13,170 nt of DNA from JAHHTP01 sp964587555. GTDB lineage: Bacteria > Bacillota > Clostridia > Oscillospirales > Ruminococcaceae. This document shows, one piece after another, positions 1 through 7,374 of the stretch. A program made the translations under genes and the position numbers. Each line of letters begins with the position of its first letter. Position 1 is the stretch's first letter. The stretch is taken from positions 1-13,170 of the forward strand of contig CAZPLR010000047.1 of the NCBI GenBank assembly GCA_964587555.1, in the 5' to 3' direction. The notes beneath the pieces were generated by a model, which did not search any database, had not been told where the DNA came from, and was given only the letters and a program-made list of their open reading frames with translations.

Positions 1-766
1 TATTCTGCGGCGTGCCGACATATTGTCCCTCGACGCGCACAATCTTAGGCGTGTAGACTCCAACAACCGGCTCGCCGTCAGTATCCACCCCAATATATCC
101 CTCGCAGATCTGCTCGGCGGCAGCGGTAATCACACTTAAGTCCGCGCCGCCGCCGTCAAAAAAAGCCTTTTTCGCCTGTGGATCAACCTGGATGCAAACG
201 ACCGCTCTGGCAATAAACCCGTTATCCGGCAGAAGCTTGCCGTTCGCCATCGTAAAATCATACCCTTCGCCGTTGATGGTTAAATTCATCCCCTTCATAA
301 AGGCCGCCGGCGCTGTAAATCGGAGCGTTGCCGGTTGGTCCGTCATCACAGCCGCCAGCGCTACGCTGTCTTCCGCCATCGTACATTCCGCAGGATAAAC
401 AGCCTCCGACAGCCGCTGCCTGATAGCAGGGGAAAGCTTTTCCTGCGTCACACACCCCTCTTGCAGCATTTCTTCTGAACACGAATCCGGAATGCCCCAC
501 TGCGCATCGTCAATGATCTCCTTGATTGCCTGCAGCTGCGACTGTACGCTCCCTGCCGGAATCACCGAAAACTCCGCTGCGCCGATATTCTCCGCGCCCT
601 TTTCGGACGCCAATAAATCGACCAGCGGATTCACCTGCTCCTTCGATACTTCATATATATTTTTGTCAAAATAGTCCTTTAAATATTCCGCTCGTCCGAC
701 AATATGATCCGGAAGCGCAGCAATATCATGCTGTAATTTGTCCTTCTTTATTTTCTGAATATCCAT
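1..766 (-). CDS. Phage tail/appendage protein, N-terminal part (runs off the window)
   Basis: The frame stays open from an ATG at 766 to the window edge, giving 255 residues of the N-terminal part; the C-terminus is outside. The start is supported by GGAGGG ending 3 nt before the ATG. The first ~55 residues are charged and helical, with the pattern 'ALPDHIVGRAEYLKDYFDKN', which resembles the N-terminal segment of many Clostridia phage tail-fibre or baseplate-associated proteins. It is followed by an Ala/Glu-rich stretch and then beta-rich sequence. The gene lies 63 bp downstream of the large nozzle-like gene, as the last visible member of the virion operon, so a tail appendage or receptor-binding role is inferred from both pattern and position. 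Phage origin is likely; the exact role is uncertain. Confidence 0.7.
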   Translation of the reverse strand, partial: MDIQKIKKDKLQHDIAALPDHIVGRAEYLKDYFDKNIYEVSKEQVNPLVDLLASEKGAENIGAAEFSVIPAGSVQSQLQAIKEIIDDAQWGIPDSCSEEMLQEGCVTQEKLSPAIRQRLSEAVYPAECTMAEDSVALAAVMTDQPATLRFTAPAAFMKGMNLTINGEGYDFTMANGKLLPDNGFIARAVVCIQVDPQAKKAFFDGGGADLSVITAAAEQICEGYIGVDTDGEPVVGVYTPKIVRVEGQYVGTPQN

Positions 767-829
767 TTACCCTCCATAAATATCCTCTTATCGCGCGGCA
801 GACGCTTTCTTCCCCCCTCTAAAAGAAAA

Positions 830-2686
830 CTACTTCCTTACATCGATCAAAATACGATAAATTCCCATTCCGTCACCCTCTCCCTCGCTCCGAATCCTCA
901 GCGCAAATAGCCGCGTCCTTCTCCGTCGGAAATTGAAATGCTCCCAAACCGGCTGGTATAGCGCGGAAAAAGAAAAACGATCAAAATCAACATCGTCAAA
1001 ATCGATCAGGTCAAGATATCTCCCGTCAATCAATGCACAGCCCTCGTCAAATCCAACGCCGTCGCTCTCGACCTCTAATTCGCATCCGCTGTGCTGCATC
1101 GGCTGTAAAAGCAGCGATACGCGCCGCACCGTGCATTCCTCTAAATTGCTGTCAAGCTTTAATAACGGCGTCGTCCAATATGCTTTCACCGGCCGCCCGT
1201 CGTCGTGGTAAATCCCTTTTTCCTCAAATCGGTAAAACCGGTATAAAACGCCGCCGTCACCCAACATCCATAAATACCCGCCGTGCGATAACATCCGCTT
1301 CGCCGGAATATCGTCCCAGTAGTACCACTCAAACTGCGCGCCGCCGTCAAAGCTCGACGCGTCTGTGCTGATCTGCCTTAGATCAGCAACATAACATACT
1401 CCGTCAACCGCTAAGTAATACCTTCCTTCGTGTACGCATCCGCAGGAGCTTTTCAAATCCTGCGCGGTGAGCCTCGAATCAACATAGGAGGACCTGCTTC
1501 GAATGTTGCGCTGCTCGTAAACCTCCGTTCCAACGACCGCTCTTAACCCCTGCGCACTCACGTATAGCGGCGTGTCCTCAAATACTGCAACGCTCGCCGC
1601 AGAAACGCAGCCGTCTCCCGCAGAACCTTGCTGTAACGGAAACATGATCTCCCCGCTTTCGTCAAATGTGCAGGTTCTCAAATACATCGCCGCATCAGCA
1701 TATTTTCCGTCCTTGATCACAATCAAAGAATCATATTGCTTCGCGTATCCCATAATCGCACTGCTGTCCGCACCAATCTTTGTGTACCCTGTGTCCGGAA
1801 AATAGGTCGGGTCATATAGTCCGCTGTACCAGTCGGTGTTCGGCTCGTCCGGATTTCCGCTGAAAAATACGCGCGTGTCGTTCCTGCCGCCGTACATCTG
1901 CGCGAATTGACAGCGGTTGATCTTGTCTAAATATCCCGGTATGGTTTTGGAAAAGGTGATTACTACGTTGTCCGTTCCTGAAAATTTCGCCGGCGCACTG
2001 TCAAAGGTCACACGCCCTACCGAACGGTTGACGGTAAACCCGCTCCCCTCCTCCATAAGAACGCCGTTTACCAACGCCGTCACCGCGTCCTCGTCAATGT
2101 CCTGCGCGTCTAAATAAAAATCGCGCGCACTCCCGTCCGCCGCAAAAGAATTGCATCTCTGCCCCGTTAACAGATTCACCGCTTCCAGCACTGTCCCTCC
2201 GCCTGTAGGCTCGCGTGCAATCGACGTCATCGGTACATAGGCGTATTCCGAGGCTGCTTCTAAACCGCTCCCTGTTACCAGCCAAAACGTCCGCCCATCT
2301 AATAGCCAGAAGCTCCCTCCTAAATAGAACCCGTCCGATGCCGCATTGTTCAGCGCGGCGCTAATCAGCTCCTGCTGCGATATCTCCCCGTTTTCGCAGA
2401 CAAACCGGTAAAGCCGCGTCCCTATATGCGCTAAAAGATAAGAAACGCCATCCTCATCATAGGAGAAGATGCCGTTCGGATCGCCGCCAAACTCGTCCGT
2501 AAATAAACGCTTGTATCCCGGCCGCTTGACTGGAAAATATACGTTGTCGCCTGCCATCATGTTGCATGCGTCCGGCGACCGCGATTCGTCTACCTGCGTG
2601 TCGGCGCTTCGAAAGTCCACCCCGCGAAACTTCTGTAAATGCAGGATCTTCCTGCTGCTTTCTCCATAATTTTTGTATTGTATCAT
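830..2686 (-). CDS. Large phage structural protein, nozzle/tail-adaptor-like
   Basis: This encodes 618 residues from the chosen start. The frame extends 11 codons further to a GTG at 2719, but that GTG lies inside a Shine-Dalgarno-like stretch, whereas the ATG at 2686 follows GGAGGG by 2 nt, the close spacing also seen at the neighbouring tail gene. The N-terminus carries 'ESRSPDACNMM' and 'FPVKRPGYKRL', a pattern I associate with Clostridia phage structural proteins and, loosely, with podovirus nozzle-type proteins. The middle has 'RVFFSGNPDEPNTDWYSG' and 'PTYFPDTGYTKIG', followed by repeated short beta-like segments containing Trp and Tyr, compatible with a propeller fold. No signal peptide or membrane segment is seen. 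Its place after the capsid gene and before a tail protein supports a portal-distal tail role. Virion protein is confident; nozzle is inference. Confidence 0.72.
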   Translation of the reverse strand: MIQYKNYGESSRKILHLQKFRGVDFRSADTQVDESRSPDACNMMAGDNVYFPVKRPGYKRLFTDEFGGDPNGIFSYDEDGVSYLLAHIGTRLYRFVCENGEISQQELISAALNNAASDGFYLGGSFWLLDGRTFWLVTGSGLEAASEYAYVPMTSIAREPTGGGTVLEAVNLLTGQRCNSFAADGSARDFYLDAQDIDEDAVTALVNGVLMEEGSGFTVNRSVGRVTFDSAPAKFSGTDNVVITFSKTIPGYLDKINRCQFAQMYGGRNDTRVFFSGNPDEPNTDWYSGLYDPTYFPDTGYTKIGADSSAIMGYAKQYDSLIVIKDGKYADAAMYLRTCTFDESGEIMFPLQQGSAGDGCVSAASVAVFEDTPLYVSAQGLRAVVGTEVYEQRNIRSRSSYVDSRLTAQDLKSSCGCVHEGRYYLAVDGVCYVADLRQISTDASSFDGGAQFEWYYWDDIPAKRMLSHGGYLWMLGDGGVLYRFYRFEEKGIYHDDGRPVKAYWTTPLLKLDSNLEECTVRRVSLLLQPMQHSGCELEVESDGVGFDEGCALIDGRYLDLIDFDDVDFDRFSFSALYQPVWEHFNFRRRRTRLFALRIRSEGEGDGMGIYRILIDVRK

Positions 2687-2700
2687 AACCCTCCATGCCC

Positions 2701-2716
2701 CGCCGTAAATACGGCG
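2701..2716 (-). repeat. Perfect hairpin between two Shine-Dalgarno sequences
   Basis: The sequence CGCCGTAAATACGGCG has 7-bp arms and a 2-nt centre. On the transcribed minus strand it sits directly after an AGGAGGTG motif (2717-2725) and upstream of the ribosome binding site (2687-2694) that serves the large structural gene. It may tune translation or simply be a chance palindrome. The surrounding stretch 2687-2905 has no convincing gene. Confidence 0.4.
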
Positions 2717-2905
2717 CACCTCCTCGCCCCGCCCGTTTTCTTAACCTCTTGTCCCCTTCCCCTGTCGCTTTTTCAACGCTTGATCGATAAAACCGCCCTC
2801 CGTCCCCCCTATAATCTCCGCGGATGAAAAATAGCCTCTAAACGCTCTTCTTCAGCGCCGCTTAAGCCTTCGCCCCTTCAGCCGCCGCTTCTTTTAAAAA
2901 GAGTG

Positions 2906-3925
2906 TCAGCTTCCGATGAGCTGTACGCCGTTTGCATGCCCCGGCGCTAAGCAGCAGATTGCTCTCCAATTGTTAAAGCCGGCGGTAAATCTCGCTCTGC
3001 CATTGAAAATGTTAGCATCTGTGTTCTCATCGATCCAACTGTGTACCGTTAGCGGCAGACGATCCAGCCAGATCAGCCCGCGGTAGTTCTCGTTAAATTT
3101 TGAATCTAATAAGTAGAGCTGCGTGCTGCCCGCAGTAATTCCGTCCATCTTGTTTAAATACGGCCAGATGATTACGTTCCATCTTCCAAACTGGTAATTA
3201 AACGAGTTGTTCGCCGTGCCCGGAATTCCCTCCGCGCCGATCGCATCAAATACCGCCTTGCGTAATTTGTAGTCGTTCGGCATGATAATCGTGTCCGGAC
3301 AGATGCTTAAAATGTTGCCGTCGTCATCTCTGAAGTTCTGCATCGCCTCCTCCATCGCGCATAGTACGTCGTAGGAAAATGCGTCGGAGAATAGATTCGT
3401 CTGGTTTTTGTATCCCTTTGTAATCGAGGTGTGCGCATTTGAAAATAACGCCTCGCCGTCCGCAGAGGTAGCGTCGTATTCCTTTCCCCCAAACGTTACG
3501 TTCTTCTCCGCCGCGCCAGATAAAAGCGCTGCGCCAAATAACTCCTTCGTCCGGCTGTAACCGTCCGAAAACCCTAACATCTCGCCCTTTAAATCAAATA
3601 ATTTGCTGTCCTCCAGCATCGTCTGCGTCACCGCAAACTGATTCTTCCATTCGTGCGGCTCGATCACCTTTGAGTATCCCTCTTGGACAATACTTCTTGG
3701 ATACGCTCCATTCTCGCCAACGTCGGAAAAATTGCCAAGCTTGGTTTTGTAGGTGAACTTCTCCGCAAAATTCTTGCTCCTCTCGGTCACATAGACCTTG
3801 TTTAACATCGAACGATTCTCAAAATCCTCAATGTGCTTCTCAATAAATGCTTTGATCGGCTCTTGGGATTTGCCGTAAAAGCTGTCGTTGACCCCACTCG
3901 CCTTCGAAAAAATAACTTCTGCCAT
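2906..3925 (-). CDS. Phage major capsid protein
   Basis: A 339-residue shell protein, within the usual size range for phage major capsid proteins. The N-terminus 'SKASGVNDSFYGKSQEPIKA' and the later segments 'VGENGAYPRSIVQEGYSKV', 'AMQNFRDDDGNI', 'NYQFGRWNVIIWPYL' and 'WLDRLPLTVHSWIDENTDA' match the pattern I know from major capsid proteins of Bacillota gut phages. An HK97-type fold is presumed rather than shown. The start at 3925 follows AAGGAAAGG with 4 nt spacing. It lies 172 bp downstream of the scaffold-like gene, the expected scaffold-capsid order. A 219-bp stretch without a convincing gene separates it from the next structural gene, which may allow separate expression levels, though I see no clear promoter there. 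Confidence 0.88.
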   Translation of the reverse strand: MAEVIFSKASGVNDSFYGKSQEPIKAFIEKHIEDFENRSMLNKVYVTERSKNFAEKFTYKTKLGNFSDVGENGAYPRSIVQEGYSKVIEPHEWKNQFAVTQTMLEDSKLFDLKGEMLGFSDGYSRTKELFGAALLSGAAEKNVTFGGKEYDATSADGEALFSNAHTSITKGYKNQTNLFSDAFSYDVLCAMEEAMQNFRDDDGNILSICPDTIIMPNDYKLRKAVFDAIGAEGIPGTANNSFNYQFGRWNVIIWPYLNKMDGITAGSTQLYLLDSKFNENYRGLIWLDRLPLTVHSWIDENTDANIFNGRARFTAGFNNWRAICCLAPGHANGVQLIGS

Positions 3926-3945
3926 ATAACCTTTCCTTTCTTAGA

Positions 3946-3999
3946 TCATTGCAGGCTCTTCCATCCTGCAAAACGCTTCTTCTTGTAAGTAAAACCCAT
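3946..3999 (-). CDS. Possible 17-residue basic peptide between scaffold and capsid genes
   Basis: A very short frame, MGFTYKKKRFAGWKSLQ, begins with ATG 4 nt after GGAGG and ends just before the capsid gene's ribosome binding site. Its basic, aromatic makeup resembles a real peptide. Two other frames in the same 172-bp gap are also open: one ends at 3941, and one starts with GTG near 4022 and runs into the capsid gene. The choice between them cannot be settled from the sequence. This is a weak call. Confidence 0.2.
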   Translation of the reverse strand: MGFTYKKKRFAGWKSLQ

Positions 4000-4097
4000 T
4001 CATCCTCCGCCGCCTTATCCACATGGAATCCCTGATGCCTCCTCTCGAACGCTTTCCCTGCGCTTTAGCGCCTTATCACGCTCGCTTCATAATAGAA

Positions 4098-4589
4098 CTA
4101 CTCCTTTTTCCGCTTGGCATAGTCCTTTAAAATGTCACCTTCGCTCCAATCTCCTAACAGCGCATGATATAGCTCCTTCACATCCTCCGGAATTGCGCCG
4201 CTTTCCCGCGCGTTCGCTGTACCCGTCGCCTTTAAATGCGACTTCGCCCGCCGATCACGCTCGCGCTGTAATTCCTTCATACTCCCTTCCTTTCCCGCGC
4301 TCTCCATCAGCGCGGAAAAATTGCAAAGCTTGTACGCCTGTGATAATCGCAGCCCCATCTTTAAATAACGCAGGATCTGCTCGATTTCTTTTAGCTGCGC
4401 TAAGTCGCCCACAGAATGAATCCCGCTGTGCGGAAATTCCTCCTCGAATTCCTTTAGCTCATCGTTGAACGCCAATCTATCCCTCATTTGCTTCATCTCG
4501 GGATTGTTCCTTACCGCATTCTCCACAATCAGATCGATATACCCCTTGTTCGCTCGATAAAACGCCATTAACTCCTCAATATTCGGCAT
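4098..4589 (-). CDS. Phage capsid scaffold-like protein
   Basis: A 163-residue, highly charged and probably almost fully helical protein immediately upstream of the major capsid gene, the normal place for a scaffolding protein that templates procapsid assembly. The C-terminal segment 'IPEDVKELYHALLGDW' followed by a basic end (KDYAKRKKE) resembles the capsid-binding helical tail of phage scaffold proteins. An RSxxLKxTGTxNARE-like polar linker around residues 115-130 precedes it. The annotated ATG has AAGGAG only 2 nt upstream. An alternative start at 4568 (Met8) has GAGGAG at 3 nt, so the first seven residues are uncertain. It could instead be a non-scaffold capsid accessory protein, but position, charge and helix content favour scaffold. 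Confidence 0.65.
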   Translation of the reverse strand: MPNIEELMAFYRANKGYIDLIVENAVRNNPEMKQMRDRLAFNDELKEFEEEFPHSGIHSVGDLAQLKEIEQILRYLKMGLRLSQAYKLCNFSALMESAGKEGSMKELQRERDRRAKSHLKATGTANARESGAIPEDVKELYHALLGDWSEGDILKDYAKRKKE

Positions 4590-4626
4590 TTCTCCTTCTC
4601 ACCCCCTATCCTCTCTTTTGGTGCCT

Positions 4627-4788
4627 TTAATCCTTTTTTCCGGATTTCTTTTTGCCCTTGAAGCCGCTTGATACGCCGTTCCCGGCATAACTGGCAATTT
4701 TCGGCTTCTTCTCACCCTGTCTTGGGTAGATCGCCTTCACTTCCTGCCCTGCGGCATTCGCAATTCTGCCATGGTAGCTCTCCTTCAT
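4627..4788 (-). CDS. Small basic phage protein (53 aa)
   Basis: An ATG at 4788 preceded by GGGAGGTGAGAGG opens a 53-codon frame ending TAA. The product begins MKESYHGRIANAAGQEV and ends in a Lys/Gly-rich tail (GFKGKKKSGKKD), so it is strongly basic and probably disordered at its C-terminus. Small basic proteins of this type occur near the scaffold and capsid genes of Clostridia phages; a nucleic-acid-facing or capsid-associated role is possible but not shown. It sits 37 bp upstream of the scaffold-like gene in the same operon. The very good ribosome binding site and the biased composition argue that it is real. Confidence 0.68.
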   Translation of the reverse strand: MKESYHGRIANAAGQEVKAIYPRQGEKKPKIASYAGNGVSSGFKGKKKSGKKD

Positions 4789-4803
4789 CCTCTCACCTCC
4801 CTC

Positions 4804-4899
4804 TCATCGGTAATCCCGCCCTATCCCTGAATGCCCAAGCCCTTCAATTTCCTGTAAGCCGGACACCAAACTCCCATCGCCGCCGTTATTTCCCGCCAT
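4804..4899 (-). CDS. Possible 31-residue phage protein overlapping the adaptor gene end
   Basis: The ATG at 4899 overlaps the last 14 bases of the upstream adaptor-like gene, and the frame ends TGA just before the ribosome binding site of the next small gene, so together the frames tile the gap without waste. AAAGGG lies about 8 nt upstream. The product starts MAGNNGGDGSLVSGLQEIEG and is Gly-rich and mildly acidic, with no recognisable family. Translational coupling with its neighbour is plausible. Short length and the lack of a known family keep confidence moderate. Confidence 0.4.
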   Translation of the reverse strand: MAGNNGGDGSLVSGLQEIEGLGHSGIGRDYR

Positions 4900-5440
4900 A
4901 GCGGAGCCCTTTGTCCCCCTGCGCTAACGTCGCTTCAAACTGGTTCATCAGCCGTGTCGATAAGGTTGGATTTTCTTCGTCTAATAGCATCGCCGCAATA
5001 AATATCGGCGCAAGCCGCGCCCCGGCTTCGGCAATCTCCAATTCGACGTCCTCCCCTTCGCTTATCCCAATGTACCTCGGAACCGCATGGTAGAATATCG
5101 TTGGGTTCTCCTTGAACGGTACAAGCAGCCACTCTCCCGCTGCGGTAAACTCCCCTGCGCCCCACTGCGTTTCTCGATATCGCCGGATCAAAATCTCTCC
5201 CGCATAGTCGCGCGGCAGCTTGTACCCAATCTCCCCGCCAAAATCAACCCCGCCCTCTAATTCCAACACCTTCATGACCGGATAAACCGTGATAATCCGC
5301 AGCATCGCTTGATTTAAAAATGCGTTCATTCTCAGCAAATAGTCCGCTTTCTCCGGATGCTCGTCTGATATGACGTACCCGTTCTCTGAATACGCGTCCG
5401 CAATCTGTAGCGCCGCGTCATAAACCTCTCCTAATTTCAT
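4886..5440 (-). CDS. Phage head-tail adaptor/connector-like protein
   Basis: 184 residues, starting at an ATG with GAGGAGG 5 nt upstream. The N-terminal ~65 residues are helical (LGEVYDAALQIADAY, then a LLRMNAFLNQAMLRI helix). A beta-rich middle with 'YKLPRDYAGEILIRRYRE' follows, then a C-terminal helix 'PIFIAAMLLDEENPTLSTRL'. Helices around a small beta domain, together with this length, resemble tail-tube/adaptor proteins such as T7 gp11 or P22 gp4 that sit under the portal. The specific family is inferred from architecture and position, not from a diagnostic motif. It lies downstream of the portal and a small overlapping gene; the upstream small gene overlaps its start by 23 bp. Finding it before scaffold and capsid is unusual compared with T7 or P22 order. 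Confidence 0.6.
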   Translation of the reverse strand: MKLGEVYDAALQIADAYSENGYVISDEHPEKADYLLRMNAFLNQAMLRIITVYPVMKVLELEGGVDFGGEIGYKLPRDYAGEILIRRYRETQWGAGEFTAAGEWLLVPFKENPTIFYHAVPRYIGISEGEDVELEIAEAGARLAPIFIAAMLLDEENPTLSTRLMNQFEATLAQGDKGLRYGGK

Positions 5441-5606
5441 CGTTCCCTCCTCGTGCCGCTGCTTTTGCAGCGTCCCGCTCTTCGCTTTTCTCGCTTAAAT
5501 CCTCGCTTCGGATATCCCGCTTCATTTCCTCACCTTCTATAAAAGGCTCTCTCGTTTTCCCTACGGCAAATATGCCGCCTTTCCTCCGCGCGAAATCCTT
5601 CAGCAT
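5418..5606 (-). CDS. Small charged phage protein (62 aa, start uncertain)
   Basis: An open frame in the gap between portal and adaptor genes, overlapping the adaptor start by 23 bp. The first ATG (5606) lies 9 bp after the portal stop but has only a distant GGAGAG. An internal ATG at 5525, preceded by GGTGAGGAA, would give a 35-residue product. The N-terminal part MLKDFARRKGGIFAVGK looks protein-like and the rest is rich in Glu, Arg, Lys and Ala, probably helical. No family is recognised. Tight packing within the operon and an uninterrupted frame support it; which start is used is open. Confidence 0.5.
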   Translation of the reverse strand: MLKDFARRKGGIFAVGKTREPFIEGEEMKRDIRSEDLSEKSEERDAAKAAARGGNDEIRRGL

Positions 5607-5615
5607 CTCAAAAAA

Positions 5616-7256
5616 TCACTCTCCGCTGCCGCTTTTCATGATCTCCTCGCTCACCTGTGCCGCAAGCGGGAACTGCACCGACTCCAAACATCTCCAAAGC
5701 CGCTTTAACGCTTCCGCGCTCCCGCAGGCGCCAAACCCGCCAATCTGGTATAACTTCATCGCTTGCTCATACAGGTATCCGCGGTCATGCGGCAGCCCGC
5801 CTGATGCGTCAACCGAAAACTCAAACCGATCCTCGTATCTCCATTCGCCATATCCGTCCTCTTTTAATAGCTCCTGCCGTGAAAAATGGCAGTAGCATCG
5901 TTTCCCGCTGACGTCCTTCTTCACAAATTCCTGCACTTCGTCTAAAAACGCAAGCTTGAATTCGAATATCTTTCGATATAATTCTCGGTATGCGCGGTAC
6001 TTGTTCGCTTGCTTGCTCGATAACCGTCCGTTTGCCTGCTCGATCAGCAGCCGTTTCGCTGTTCCAGATACCGCCGTCGGATCGCTTTTGCCTTGGAAGC
6101 TATCGTTTAACCCTAATGTCGCCTGCGCCGCCTTGATCTGGTCTTGGATCAATGTCAAATCCTTTGAAATGTCCGGCTGTATCGTGTGTACGCTCACCGG
6201 CGCATCCATTGGATTGGAATAGATGACCCGTAACTCCTCCTCGTCAATCGGCAGCCTGCTCTGCATATTCGCCGGCACCTGAACAAAGCTTCCTCCCTTG
6301 AGCAGCTTCTGCTCAACCTTTGTGTATAATCGCTTGATGATCTCCTGCTGGTCCGCAATGACGTCCACATCGGATTGCCCGCCAAACGTAAAGTTCTTCG
6401 GTACATTCTCCCATATGACAAACGGATATTCCTTCGGATGATAGTAAGCGGCGCTCACCTTTCGTGTGATTCCGCCCTCTGTCAGCCGCAGCTCCTCATA
6501 TTCGACCGCCTGCTCCTTCCAACGCGCTCCGCCGCAGATTGGACACTCCTCTGCGTCGCTCTCCCAAAGCGCTCCGCATTCCTTGCATACCTTCTCCCGC
6601 CTCAGATAAAAATCCTCGGTCTCCTCTAGTACCACGTCCCCGCAAAAGCTGCATCGCGATATCTCCCCGCTCTCGCCGCGGTACCAGCAAACAACCTCCT
6701 CGCAGAGCTCCTCCGGATTCTCACTCGATTCGCCGCCCAATAGCTCCGCTAAGTCTGCGCCGTATCGCTCTCCGATGTATCGCTTCGTAACCGATGTGAC
6801 GATAAAAAAATAGTCCATCTCCTGTATCTCACAAACCCCCGGCTGCGGAATGAACTGCATCGGATGAATCGGCCGCACCTTTACCTCCTCGTCCCAGTAA
6901 ATTTCAAAAATGCCAAAGCCTTGTACCGGTACAATCCGCTCTAAAATGTCGTTTACCCGCGCTAGATCCATCCGCGCAATGTCCGCCTTGATGCTCTCCT
7001 GCACCATCCGCGCTTTCTCCTCATCGGAAGCACAAACCGGATTCACCACCGGCAGCGGCACCCCTGTGTCAATCTGCGATTCGATTAATTCGTAGGTAAT
7101 GTTCCTTACGTTTTGGCATACCTTGTTCCCGCGTTTTCCATATCGGTATTTGTGCGTTCCCGCATATATTTCTTCCCGACAGTTGATTTTTTCTAATACA
7201 GGATAGTAAGCGGACCTCGCTCGCTCAAAAATTCTTTTTAACTCTTCAGATTTCAT
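5616..7256 (-). CDS. Phage portal protein with inserted zinc-ribbon-like segment
   Basis: 546 residues from the ATG at 7256, which has AGGAGG 4 nt upstream. A further in-frame ATG at 7283 lacks such a site. The portal forms the dodecameric ring at the capsid vertex through which DNA passes. Portal-like features are the N-terminal helical and beta region, 'GFGIFEIYWDEE' near residue 115, a long helix 'DVIADQQEIIKRLYTKVEQK' near 300, the 'IQDQIKAAQATLGLNDSF' and 'SGTAKRLLIEQANGRLSS' region near 375-415, and a C-terminal tail 'GGLPHDRGYLYEQAMKLYQI'. Residues ~200-245 hold three CxxC pairs (CSFC 202-205, CKEC 224-227, CPIC 238-241), an apparent metal-binding ribbon. It is preceded by the lysin gene rather than a terminase. 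Portal assignment is confident; zinc binding is inferred. Confidence 0.85.
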   Translation of the reverse strand: MKSEELKRIFERARSAYYPVLEKINCREEIYAGTHKYRYGKRGNKVCQNVRNITYELIESQIDTGVPLPVVNPVCASDEEKARMVQESIKADIARMDLARVNDILERIVPVQGFGIFEIYWDEEVKVRPIHPMQFIPQPGVCEIQEMDYFFIVTSVTKRYIGERYGADLAELLGGESSENPEELCEEVVCWYRGESGEISRCSFCGDVVLEETEDFYLRREKVCKECGALWESDAEECPICGGARWKEQAVEYEELRLTEGGITRKVSAAYYHPKEYPFVIWENVPKNFTFGGQSDVDVIADQQEIIKRLYTKVEQKLLKGGSFVQVPANMQSRLPIDEEELRVIYSNPMDAPVSVHTIQPDISKDLTLIQDQIKAAQATLGLNDSFQGKSDPTAVSGTAKRLLIEQANGRLSSKQANKYRAYRELYRKIFEFKLAFLDEVQEFVKKDVSGKRCYCHFSRQELLKEDGYGEWRYEDRFEFSVDASGGLPHDRGYLYEQAMKLYQIGGFGACGSAEALKRLWRCLESVQFPLAAQVSEEIMKSGSGE

Positions 7257-7374
7257 ATTCCCTCCTTGCATGTCCTCGCGCATGACCTATAAGATGATTG
7301 CCTTCGGCCTCCCCCACCCTTGCCCCCTATCGAAGCCCTAATCCATCCCCGCTCTACAATAAAACCAAATTACC

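Noticed and set aside
2457..2696. 79-codon frame starting MEGYDTIQ upstream of the large structural gene
   Set aside because: It overlaps the N-terminal coding part of the large gene in another frame and becomes Arg/His-rich shadow sequence; only the shared ribosome binding region is notable.
2860..2906. Possible frameshifted C-terminal tail of the capsid protein (FLKEAAAEGAKA in the shifted frame)
   Set aside because: The T/A-rich stretch lies after the capsid stop codon, so ribosomes would have to shift before it; no slippery site with supporting structure is seen upstream.
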